6,356 bases of DNA from assembly GCA_046582475.1 (NCBI GenBank), contig JAYGEH010000147.1, positions 1 to 6,356 on the forward strand. Direction: 5' to 3'. The first letter of the stretch is position 1; each line of letters begins with the position of its first letter. Positions 1 through 5,935 of this stretch are shown here, one piece after another. The DNA comes from GCA-2687515 sp046582475. Its GTDB lineage: Bacteria > Pseudomonadota > Alphaproteobacteria > Rhodospirillales > UBA2165. The notes beneath the pieces are model-generated. The model made no database searches. It was not told the DNA's origin and was given only the letters and a program-made list of their open reading frames with translations. Made by a program: the position numbers and the translations under genes.

Positions 1-1
1 C

Positions 2-1186
2 CTGGTCGCCGGGGTGGGCTGCGAGCGCGGCGCCGATGGGCCCGAGATATTGGCGCTGATCCGCGACTGCCTGGTATCGGAAGGATTGTCCGAAGGGGCG
101 CTGGCCTGCCTCGCCAGCATCGATCTAAAAGAGGCCGAGGCCGGCATCCATATGGCGGCAGCGGCCCTGAACGTGCCGTTGCGCCTCTACAGCGCCGCTG
201 AATTGGAAGCCCAGACGCCGCGCGTGTCTGAGCCCTCCGATTATGTGTTCAAGACCGTCGGCTGCCATTCCGTAGCCGAAGCCGCCGCCCTTGCCGGCGT
301 TGGCGAGGCCGGCGCGCTTGCGGCGGCGAAACGGAAATCAGCGCACGCCACCTCGGCCATCGGCCGCGCGCCGGCCATCATCGTGCCTGAAAATGTGGGC
401 CGCGGCTGCGGCAGGCTGATGATCGTCGGCATCGGGCCGGGCCGCGCTGGCTGGCGGGCGCCGGACGCCACCTCGGCCATCGCCGCCTGCACCGATCTGG
501 TCGGCTACGGCCTTTACATCGATTTGTTGGGCGGACTGGCGGACGGCAAGCAGCGCCACGATTACCCCTTGGGCGAAGAGCGGCAACGGGTGGCCGACGC
601 CCTCGATCTGGCGGCCGGCGGCCGGCAGGTGGCCATCATCTCCTCGGGCGATGCCGGCATCTACGCCATGGGCAGCTTGGTCTATGAGCTGATCGACCAG
701 GCGGGAGAAGAGGCCGGCAACCAAGCCTGGCGCCGGCTCCAGGTGGACATGGTGCCCGGTATCTCGGCCTTGCAGGCGGCGGCGGCGCGCACCGGCGCCC
801 CCCTCGGCCATGATTTCTGCACCATTTCGCTGTCCGATCTGATGACCCCGTGGGAGGCCATCGAACGGCGCATCACGGCCGCCGCCGAGGGCGATTTCGT
901 CATCGCCTTCTATAACCCGGTATCGAAGCGGCGGCGGCGGCAGTTTGACAAAGCCTGCGCCATCCTCCGGGCCCACCGGGCGCCGCAAACGCCGGTGATC
1001 ATCGCCCGCAACCTGGGACGCGATGAAGAAGAAATTTCCGTGGTCGCGTTGCAGGAGCTTGAAACCGATAGCGTCGACATGCTGACCGTGGTTATCGTCG
1101 GCAGTAGCGAGACCCGCATTATTCCAGGCGCCGGCCGCCCGGTGCGGGTCTACACGCCGCGCGGATATGGGGACAAGATTCCGTGA
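2..1186 (+). CDS. cobJ: CbiG/CobE-CobJ fusion: precorrin-3B (cobalt-factor III) C17-methyltransferase, 5' end missing
   Basis: This gene encodes the SAM-dependent methyltransferase that contracts the corrin ring and methylates C17, fused behind a CbiG C-terminal (CobE-like) domain. The frame is open to the window edge and reads LVAGVGCERG from nt 2. That is the normal start of a CobE-like domain, so the GTG at nt 14 lies inside the gene and the true start is upstream. The CbiG/CobE part runs to about nt 390 and shows GVGCERG, ASIDLKEAEAG and VGCHSVAEAAAL. The CobJ part (about nt 413-1183, some 257 residues, a usual length) shows GIGPG (nt 428-442), SSGDAGIYAMGS, VPGISALQAAAARTGAPLGH, SLSDLMTPWE, YNPVSKRRR and a YTPRGY end. 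All are family hallmarks of this cytoplasmic enzyme. The stop overlaps the cobM start by 4 nt, so the two are probably translated together. How much of CbiG lies upstream cannot be seen; a complete CbiG would add the lactone-opening activity of the anaerobic pathway. Confidence 0.93.
   Translation: MVAGVGCERGADGPEILALIRDCLVSEGLSEGALACLASIDLKEAEAGIHMAAAALNVPLRLYSAAELEAQTPRVSEPSDYVFKTVGCHSVAEAAALAGVGEAGALAAAKRKSAHATSAIGRAPAIIVPENVGRGCGRLMIVGIGPGRAGWRAPDATSAIAACTDLVGYGLYIDLLGGLADGKQRHDYPLGEERQRVADALDLAAGGRQVAIISSGDAGIYAMGSLVYELIDQAGEEAGNQAWRRLQVDMVPGISALQAAAARTGAPLGHDFCTISLSDLMTPWEAIERRITAAAEGDFVIAFYNPVSKRRRRQFDKACAILRAHRAPQTPVIIARNLGRDEEEISVVALQELETDSVDMLTVVIVGSSETRIIPGAGRPVRVYTPRGYGDKIP
345..482 (+). 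repeat. Exact 18-bp direct repeat, copies at 345-362 and 465-482
   Basis: The sequence acgccacctcggccatcg occurs at nt 345-362 and again at nt 465-482. The copies are offset by 120 nt, so both lie in the same reading frame and both encode the peptide ATSAI. The first copy is at the end of the CbiG/CobE domain and the second is near the start of the CobJ domain, so the pair brackets the domain junction. Flanking bases differ on both sides. It may be chance in G+C-rich coding DNA, since each domain family tends to carry a similar small-residue stretch there. Confidence 0.6.
1169..1173 (+). promoter_or_regulatory. Probable ribosome binding site for cobM
   Basis: GGGGA lies inside the last codons of cobJ and ends 9 nt before the GTG start of cobM. 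It supports that GTG as the start over the ATG at nt 1167, which opens a different frame with no recognisable protein. Confidence 0.4.
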
Positions 1187-1938
1187 CCGTTCATTTCATC
1201 GGCGCCGGGCCGGGGGCGCCGGACCTGATTACGGTACGCGGCTTGAACCTGATCAAATCCTCGCCGGTCTGCCTCTATGCGGGATCGCTGGTGCCCGCCG
1301 AGGTTGTCGCCGCGGCGCCCGATGCAGCGCAAGTGATCGACACCGCGCCCCTGCATCTGGACCAGATCATCGAATTGATGCGCGCCGCCCACGACAATGG
1401 CCAGGATGTGGCGCGGGTGCATTCGGGCGATCCCTCCATCTATGGCGCCGTCGCCGAACAGATGCGCCGCCTCGACGCGCTTCGCATCGATTACGACGTG
1501 ACCCCGGGGGTGCCCGCCTTCGCCGCCGCCGCCGCGGCGCTGAAGCGGGAGCTGACCCTGCCCGGCATTTCGCAAACCATCATCGTGACGCGCACCGAAG
1601 GCAAGGCCTCGCCGATGCCGGACGGCGAGGATCTGCCGTCCCTGGCCAAGGCCGGCGCCACCTTGGCCTTGCATCTGTCGGTGCGCAATTTGGCCAGGGT
1701 GGTGCGCGAACTGAGCCCCGAATATGGCGAGGATTGCCCGGTGGTGGTGATCCACCGGGCCACCTGGCCGGACGAAAAAATTATCCTGGGCACGCTCAAA
1801 GATATCCGCGAGAAAGTCCGCGCCGAGAAAATCACCCGCACGGCATTGGTCCTGGTGGGCGAAGTGTTCGGCGATGCCGGTTTCGGCGACAGCAAGCTCT
1901 ACGACGCCGATCACCGCCACATCCTGCGGCCGAAATAA
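1183..1938 (+). CDS. cobM: Precorrin-4 (cobalt-precorrin-4) C11-methyltransferase
   Basis: The product (251 aa, normal for CobM/CbiF) transfers a methyl group from SAM to C11 of precorrin-4 or its cobalt form, giving precorrin-5 or cobalt-precorrin-5A. It is a cytoplasmic tetrapyrrole methylase, homologous to CobJ and CobA in the same window. Visible motifs are GAGPG at residues 7-11, LYAGSLVP, HSGDPSIYGA from His80, VTPGVPAF from Val106 and LTLPGISQTIIVTRTEG, the last being characteristic of CobM. The GTG start overlaps the cobJ stop in GTGA and has a plausible ribosome site 9 nt upstream, and the protein begins at the expected distance before GAGPG. It catalyses the step right after CobJ, which fits the tight coupling. 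The stop codon is one base away from the stop of the opposing cobK gene, so there is no room for an intergenic terminator. Confidence 0.95.
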   Translation: MTVHFIGAGPGAPDLITVRGLNLIKSSPVCLYAGSLVPAEVVAAAPDAAQVIDTAPLHLDQIIELMRAAHDNGQDVARVHSGDPSIYGAVAEQMRRLDALRIDYDVTPGVPAFAAAAAALKRELTLPGISQTIIVTRTEGKASPMPDGEDLPSLAKAGATLALHLSVRNLARVVRELSPEYGEDCPVVVIHRATWPDEKIILGTLKDIREKVRAEKITRTALVLVGEVFGDAGFGDSKLYDADHRHILRPK

Positions 1939-1939
1939 T

Positions 1940-2674
1940 TTAAAGACTTTGCAGCCAGGCGATGGCTTCGGCTTCGGTGCCGGCGATTTTGCCTTCCGGC
2001 GGGGCCGGGCGGGCGATCATGATGACCGGGATTCCAAGGCTTCGGGCGGCGCCCAGCTTGGCCGCCGCGCCCTCGCCGCCGCTGTTCTTGGTGATCAGAT
2101 ATTGGACACCGCGGGCGCGCATCAGTCCGCTCTCGCCGGCCGCGTCGAAGGGTCCCCGGTCCACCACCACCGCACAGTTTTCGAGCGGCACGCCGCCCTT
2201 GGGCGGGTGGATATAGCGGACCACGAAGCGGCAATTGGGAAGGCCGGCAAAGGCGGCAAGCTCGCGGCCGCCGATGGTCAGGAACGCGGTGCCCGGATGA
2301 TCGGCGAGATAGGCGGCGGCATCGCTGGTGGACGCCGCCTCGATCCAATCGTCGTCGGGCCCCGGTTGCCAGGGCGGGCGCAAAAATTTGAGGCGCGGCA
2401 CGCCCGTCTGCTGGCAGGCGGCGAATGCGTTGACGGCGATTTCGGCGGCAAAAGGATGCGTGGCGTCGACAACCGCATCGATGCCGGTGCTTTGAATATA
2501 CGCCTCCAACCCCTCTGGCCCGCCGAAGCCGCCCGTGCGCACCTGGCATCCGGGCAGGTTGGGCTCACGGGTCACGCCGGCCAGGGAATAGATAACCTCG
2601 GTCTCATCCAACGCCGCCGCCCCGGCCAGATCGACCGCGTCCCTGGTGCCGCCGAGGATCAGGACCCGTATCAT
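1940..2674 (-). CDS. cobK: Precorrin-6A (cobalt-precorrin-6A) reductase
   Basis: CobK/CbiJ uses a nicotinamide cofactor to reduce precorrin-6A, or cobalt-precorrin-6A, to the 6B form. The 244-residue product is of normal length. It opens with a nucleotide-binding-like MIRVLILGGTRDA, then has DATHPFA at residues 70-76, TIGGRELAAFA at 132-142 and YLITKNSGG at 191-199 followed by a K..AAR.LG..VIMIARP stretch, the usual C-terminal signature of the family. The ATG start lies 2 nt downstream of the cbiD stop, so it is probably translated by coupling from cbiD on one mRNA. Its substrate would be the product of CbiD, so this two-gene unit encodes two successive steps. The motifs do not tell whether the cobalt-free or cobalt-bound substrate is used; the CbiD partner favours the cobalt-bound one. 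Confidence 0.93.
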   Translation of the reverse strand: MIRVLILGGTRDAVDLAGAAALDETEVIYSLAGVTREPNLPGCQVRTGGFGGPEGLEAYIQSTGIDAVVDATHPFAAEIAVNAFAACQQTGVPRLKFLRPPWQPGPDDDWIEAASTSDAAAYLADHPGTAFLTIGGRELAAFAGLPNCRFVVRYIHPPKGGVPLENCAVVVDRGPFDAAGESGLMRARGVQYLITKNSGGEGAAAKLGAARSLGIPVIMIARPAPPEGKIAGTEAEAIAWLQSL

Positions 2675-2676
2675 GC

Positions 2677-3798
2677 CTAAGTGCCGCCAAAGGGCGCCCG
2701 GCCTTGCAGCACGCCGGACCGGTCGAATATCAGGATTTCGGCATCGCCAGCGCCCGCCAGTTGGTGGAGCGCCACCTGCCGCGCCCGCGCCGCGACCGCG
2801 CCGGCAAGGGGGAAATTCGCTTCCCGGACAATCTCCAATATGCGCCCGGCGCTGTCCGCCGCTTCGATGGCGCTCCGCAAACCGTCTTCGGCGCCGGCCT
2901 CCGAGGCAAGGCCGGCAAGGAAAGCGGGATTTACCTGGGAGCGTTTGGAATGCAGGTCCAGATGGCCGTCGGCCAGCTTCGACAGTTTGCCGAAACCGCC
3001 GGCGATGGTCAGCTTGGGGATGGGATTGTCGCGCACATATTTTAGCAATCCGCCGGCGAAATCACCCATATCGATCATCGATGTCTCCGGAAGGCCCAAG
3101 AGTTTGGCCGCCGCTTCTTCCGATGTGGACCCGGTCGCCGCCGCCAGGTGGGAAATGCCGCCGGCGCGGGCCACATCCACCGCTTGGTGGATCGAGGCGA
3201 TCCAGGCCGAGCAGGAATAGGGCACGACGATGCCGGTGGTGCCCAAAACGCTGAGCCCGCCGAGGATGCCGAGGCGCGGGTTCCAGGTGCGCTCGGCCAG
3301 GGCCTCGCCATCATCGATGGAGATGGTGATCTCCAGCCCGTCTGGTCCGATCTCGCGGATATTGTCTTCGATCATGCGCCGCGGTGCGGGATTGATGGCC
3401 GGCTCGCCGACGGCCAAGGGCAGGCCGGGCCGGGTCACGGTGCCGACGCCGGGCCCGGCCTTGAAGGTGATGCCGCCAGGCGCGCCAAAGCGCCGGAGAT
3501 GGGCGCGGATGATCGCGCCGTGGGTCACGTCGGGATCATCGCCGGCGTCTTTTTCGATGGCCGCCATGGCGGTATCACCCACCAGGGCGCTGTCATAGAG
3601 GGCAAAGGCCGGTGTTTGCCCGCGCGGCAGCCGGATGGACACCGGATCGGCAAAGCGGCCGGTCAGCAGCGCGCCATAGGCGGATACGGCGGCGGCGACG
3701 GCGCAGGCGCCGGTGGTCCAGCCGCGGCGCAAATCGGTCCGGCTGTCGCCCCTATGGTCGCCCGTGTCGTCCTCGGAATTATTTTCGCTTGTGGTCAA
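2677..3798 (-). CDS. cbiD: Cobalt-precorrin-5B C1-methyltransferase
   Basis: CbiD methylates C1 of cobalt-precorrin-5B in the oxygen-independent pathway; the aerobic pathway uses the unrelated CobF here. The 373-residue product has the family motifs in order: LRRGWTTGACA at residues 23-33, DVTHG at 90-94, GVGTVTRPGLPLAVGEPAINP at 117-137, NPRLGILGGLSVLGTTG, and a C-terminal FGKLSKLA.G...LHS stretch. The chosen start is TTG at nt 3798: AAAGGA sits 6 nt upstream of it. The ATG at nt 3803-3801 reaches a stop after two codons. This start gives about 22 hydrophilic, acidic residues before the conserved core, somewhat longer than many CbiD proteins. The next in-frame TTG (Leu23) has no well-spaced ribosome site. 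cbiD is first in a unit with cobK and is divergent from cobA. Confidence 0.93.
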   Translation of the reverse strand: MTTSENNSEDDTGDHRGDSRTDLRRGWTTGACAVAAAVSAYGALLTGRFADPVSIRLPRGQTPAFALYDSALVGDTAMAAIEKDAGDDPDVTHGAIIRAHLRRFGAPGGITFKAGPGVGTVTRPGLPLAVGEPAINPAPRRMIEDNIREIGPDGLEITISIDDGEALAERTWNPRLGILGGLSVLGTTGIVVPYSCSAWIASIHQAVDVARAGGISHLAAATGSTSEEAAAKLLGLPETSMIDMGDFAGGLLKYVRDNPIPKLTIAGGFGKLSKLADGHLDLHSKRSQVNPAFLAGLASEAGAEDGLRSAIEAADSAGRILEIVREANFPLAGAVAARARQVALHQLAGAGDAEILIFDRSGVLQGRAPFGGT

Positions 3799-3804
3799 CG
3801 CATG

Positions 3805-3810
3805 TCCTTT
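3805..3810 (-). promoter_or_regulatory. Ribosome binding site deciding the cbiD TTG start
   Basis: Read on the minus strand, AAAGGA is followed by 6 nt and then the TTG start codon at nt 3798-3796. This is a good Shine-Dalgarno match with suitable spacing and is the main reason for choosing the rare TTG start. Confidence 0.55.
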
Positions 3811-3837
3811 CAGAGTGCCCCCCCATTCTGCTAGATT
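3809..3837 (+). promoter_or_regulatory. Candidate promoter for cobA-cobB
   Basis: TTCAGA (nt 3809-3814) and TAGATT (nt 3832-3837) resemble -35 and -10 boxes at 4 of 6 positions each. They are separated by 17 nt, and a TG one base before the -10 box resembles an extended -10 element. The predicted transcription start, about 7 nt further on, falls at or next to the cobA ATG at nt 3846. The matches are modest, so this is a hypothesis. Confidence 0.22.
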
Positions 3838-3845
3838 CCGCAGCC

Positions 3846-4637
3846 ATGGAAAACCTTCCTGTTGAACTGCCGATCGATTTGGCGGATTTCGAGCCAGGCT
3901 CGGTGTGGCTGGTGGGCGCCGGGCCCGGCGATCCCGGCCTGTTGACCATCGCCGGCCTGCACGCCATGCAATCGGCCGATGTCATTGTTTACGACGCCCT
4001 CGTCGGTGCCGGTATCTTGAAACTGGCGGCCGCCGGTACCGAGCTGATCCATGCCGGCAAGCGCGGCGGCAGGCCGTCGCCGCGCCAGCAGGATATCTCC
4101 GATCAACTGGTGGCGCTGGCCAAGGATGGCAAACGGGTGTTGCGCCTGAAGGGCGGCGATCCGTTCGTCTTCGGGCGCGGCGCCGAGGAATGCCTGCACC
4201 TCGCCCGGGCCGGGGTGCCCTTCCGCATCGTGCCCGGCATCACCGCCGGCGTCGGCGGCCTCGCCTATGCCGGCATCCCGATGACCACCCGGGGCAGCAA
4301 CATCGCCGTCACCTTCATCACCGGCCACACCGCCAAGGGCGAGGTACCCGATAATCTGGACTGGCCGGCCCTGGCGGCGGGCTCGCCGGTCTTGATCTTC
4401 TACATGGGCGCCACCCATCTCGCCCGCATCGCCGACGAACTGATCGAGGCGGGCCGCCCGGCGGACGAGCTGGTGGCCCTGATCAGCCGCGCCACCCTGC
4501 CCGACCAGCGCGTGGTCGAAACCCGGCTGGACCGCTGCGCCGAAGATCTGAAGGCGGCGGCACTGAGCCCGCCGACGCTGATCGTGGTCGGCCCGGTGGT
4601 GGCAATGCGCGAACAGCTCAACTGGCTGGACCTTTGA
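3846..4637 (+). CDS. cobA: Uroporphyrinogen-III C-methyltransferase (SUMT)
   Basis: CobA methylates uroporphyrinogen III twice from SAM, at C2 and C7, to give precorrin-2, the entry point to the corrin pathway and to siroheme. The 263-residue product is a single-domain SUMT with no CysG-type oxidase/chelatase part. Motifs are VGAGPGDPG around residues 23-31, GKRGGRPSPRQQDI, RLKGGDPFVFGRG from Arg100, VPGITAG from Val129, GLAYAGIP, TFITGHTAKG, and a C-terminal SPPTLIVVGPVV. The ATG at nt 3846 gives the expected lead of some 20 residues before the first SAM loop. The frame stays open upstream to nt 3612, but that part lies antisense to cbiD and has no SUMT similarity. No Shine-Dalgarno sequence is seen before the ATG. 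One oddity is Thr148 (MTTRG), where many SUMTs carry His in a THR motif. The stop overlaps the cobB start. Confidence 0.95.
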   Translation: MENLPVELPIDLADFEPGSVWLVGAGPGDPGLLTIAGLHAMQSADVIVYDALVGAGILKLAAAGTELIHAGKRGGRPSPRQQDISDQLVALAKDGKRVLRLKGGDPFVFGRGAEECLHLARAGVPFRIVPGITAGVGGLAYAGIPMTTRGSNIAVTFITGHTAKGEVPDNLDWPALAAGSPVLIFYMGATHLARIADELIEAGRPADELVALISRATLPDQRVVETRLDRCAEDLKAAALSPPTLIVVGPVVAMREQLNWLDL

Positions 4638-5935
4638 GTAGGGGCTTGGTGGTCGCCGCCCCGGCGTCGGGCAGCGGCAAGACGGTGGTGACCTTGGGGC
4701 TCATCCGGGCCCTCGCAAACGCCGGTGAACGCGTCGGTTCCCTGAAGATCGGTCCCGATTATATCGACGCCGGTTTCCACCGCATGGCCAGCGGCGAGAC
4801 CTGCCGCACCTACGATCCCTGGGGCATGCGCCGTGCCACTCTGGATGGCCAAGTTGCGGCACTGGCGACCAGCGCCGACATTATCGTCGCCGAGGGCGTC
4901 ATGGGATTGTTCGACGGCGCCATGGACGGCACCGGCAGTACCGCCGACGCGGCCCGGGCCTTGGGCTGGCCGGTCATCCTGGTTGTCGACGTGAAAGCCC
5001 AGGCCGCGTCCGCCGCCGCCGTCATCGAAGGCTTCCAGCGGCACCGGGCCGATACCGAAATCGCCGCCGTCATCTTCAACCGGGTCGGCGGCGAGCGCCA
5101 TGAGAGATTGCTCGGACGCGCCGTGGAGCCGCTGGGCCTGCCGGTCCTCGGCTTTGTGCCCTGGCATGGCGATCTGGAACTGCCCAGCCGCCATTTGGGC
5201 CTGGTGCAGGCGCGCGAACGGACCGGCATGGACGCCTGGATCGGGCGCGCCGGCGAAATTATCGGCGGCGCGCTGGACCTGGATGCCATCGCGGCGCTGG
5301 CGGCACCGGCCAATGTCCGCGCATCGAAGGAAAATGCGTTGCCCGCCCTCGGCGCCCATATCGCCATCGCCGCCGATGATGCCTTCGCCTTCACCTATGC
5401 CCATATGCTGGATGGCTGGGAGGCCGCCGGGGCGGCGCTCAGCACATTCTCGCCGCTGGGCGACGAAGCGCCTGAGCCGGGCGCCGACGGCATCTTCCTG
5501 CCGGGCGGCTATCCGGAGCTGCACGCCGAACGGCTGGCCGGCAATGGCAATTTCCTGCAAGGCCTGCGCGGCGCGGCCGAGCGGGGTGCGGTGATTTACG
5601 GCGAATGCGGCGGCTTCATGGTGCTCGGAGAAAGCCTCACCGACGGGGACGGCACCGAACACGCCATGGCCGGATTGCTGCCGGTCAAAACTTCGTTTGC
5701 GGCCCGCCGGCTGCATCTGGGCTACCGGCGGCTGCGGCTTCTAAAAGATGGTCCCCTGGGCGCGGCGGGCGCCTATCTGCGCGGGCACGAATTTCATTAT
5801 GCCAGCCTGACCGAAAACCGGGCCGAACCCGTGTTCGGCGTGGCTGATGCCGAAACCACCAGCCTCGAAAACGCCGGCGCCCAGGTGGGATCGGTGTTCG
5901 GCTCGTTCATCCATTTGCTGGACCGGGAGGCTTAA
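4634..5935 (+). CDS. cobB: Cobyrinic acid / hydrogenobyrinic acid a,c-diamide synthase
   Basis: CobB (CbiA) uses ATP and glutamine to amidate the a and c carboxylates of the corrin ring. The 433-residue product matches the family length. The N-terminal synthetase domain has the P-loop APASGSGKT at residues 9-17, KIGPDYIDAGFH from Lys38, YDPWGMRR and EGVMGLFDG at 87-95. The glutamine amidotransferase domain begins near residue 241 and has LPGGYPELHAERL, the nucleophile Cys325 in YGECGGFM, RGHEFHYA near 383-390, and the probable catalytic His427 in GSFIHLL, only six residues from the end. The start is TTG at nt 4634, overlapping the cobA stop in TTGA, and gives MSRGLVVAAP directly before the P-loop. 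GTG at nt 4649, behind AGGGG, is an alternative that would lose five residues. With no good ribosome site before the TTG, translation is probably coupled to cobA. The 3' end overlaps the opposing cobC gene by 29 nt. Confidence 0.95.
   Translation: MSRGLVVAAPASGSGKTVVTLGLIRALANAGERVGSLKIGPDYIDAGFHRMASGETCRTYDPWGMRRATLDGQVAALATSADIIVAEGVMGLFDGAMDGTGSTADAARALGWPVILVVDVKAQAASAAAVIEGFQRHRADTEIAAVIFNRVGGERHERLLGRAVEPLGLPVLGFVPWHGDLELPSRHLGLVQARERTGMDAWIGRAGEIIGGALDLDAIAALAAPANVRASKENALPALGAHIAIAADDAFAFTYAHMLDGWEAAGAALSTFSPLGDEAPEPGADGIFLPGGYPELHAERLAGNGNFLQGLRGAAERGAVIYGECGGFMVLGESLTDGDGTEHAMAGLLPVKTSFAARRLHLGYRRLRLLKDGPLGAAGAYLRGHEFHYASLTENRAEPVFGVADAETTSLENAGAQVGSVFGSFIHLLDREA

Larger units (their letters stand above)
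3799..3845. promoter_or_regulatory. 47-nt divergent spacer between cbiD and cobA, with a C7 run
   Basis: This is the only real intergenic sequence in the window and separates two divergent units, cbiD-cobK and cobA-cobB. It contains the cbiD ribosome site and a run of seven C at nt 3818-3824. It is far too short for a cobalamin riboswitch, and no such structure is visible. Any promoter for cbiD must lie here or inside the 5' end of cobA; I found no convincing minus-strand promoter. Confidence 0.6.

Noticed and set aside
1150..1920. A 256-codon minus-strand frame opposite cobM
   Set aside because: It is antisense to cobM, has a low-complexity H/G/Q-rich translation, and matches no family I recognise.
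1167..1943. A 258-codon plus-strand frame starting with ATG just before cobM
   Set aside because: It is in a different frame from cobM and its translation is arginine-rich shadow sequence. The GTG frame at nt 1183 carries all CobM motifs.
1874..2680. A 268-codon plus-strand frame opposite cobK
   Set aside because: It is the antisense shadow of cobK, which has clear family motifs. The G/H/R-rich translation shows no domain and there is no ribosome site of note.
3148..3834. A 228-codon plus-strand frame across the cbiD 5' region
   Set aside because: It is the antisense shadow of cbiD, glycine- and alanine-rich, without a domain or a start signal.
3828..3843. A small inverted repeat (CTGC...GCAG) just before the cobA ATG
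   Set aside because: A 4-bp stem with an 8-nt loop is too weak and too likely by chance to call an operator or terminator.
3612..3845. A 78-residue N-terminal extension of CobA upstream of the ATG at nt 3846
   Set aside because: The extension is an R/W/G-rich translation antisense to cbiD with no SUMT similarity. The ATG at nt 3846 gives the normal family length.
3799..3845. A cobalamin riboswitch before cobA or cbiD
   Set aside because: The spacer is only 47 nt, far shorter than a B12 riboswitch, and no B12-box-like sequence is seen there.
4400..5716. A 438-codon open frame on the minus strand opposite cobA and cobB
   Set aside because: It lies fully antisense to two well-supported genes. 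The translation is rich in G, H, Q, R and D without a recognisable domain. Long antisense frames are expected in DNA with this codon bias.
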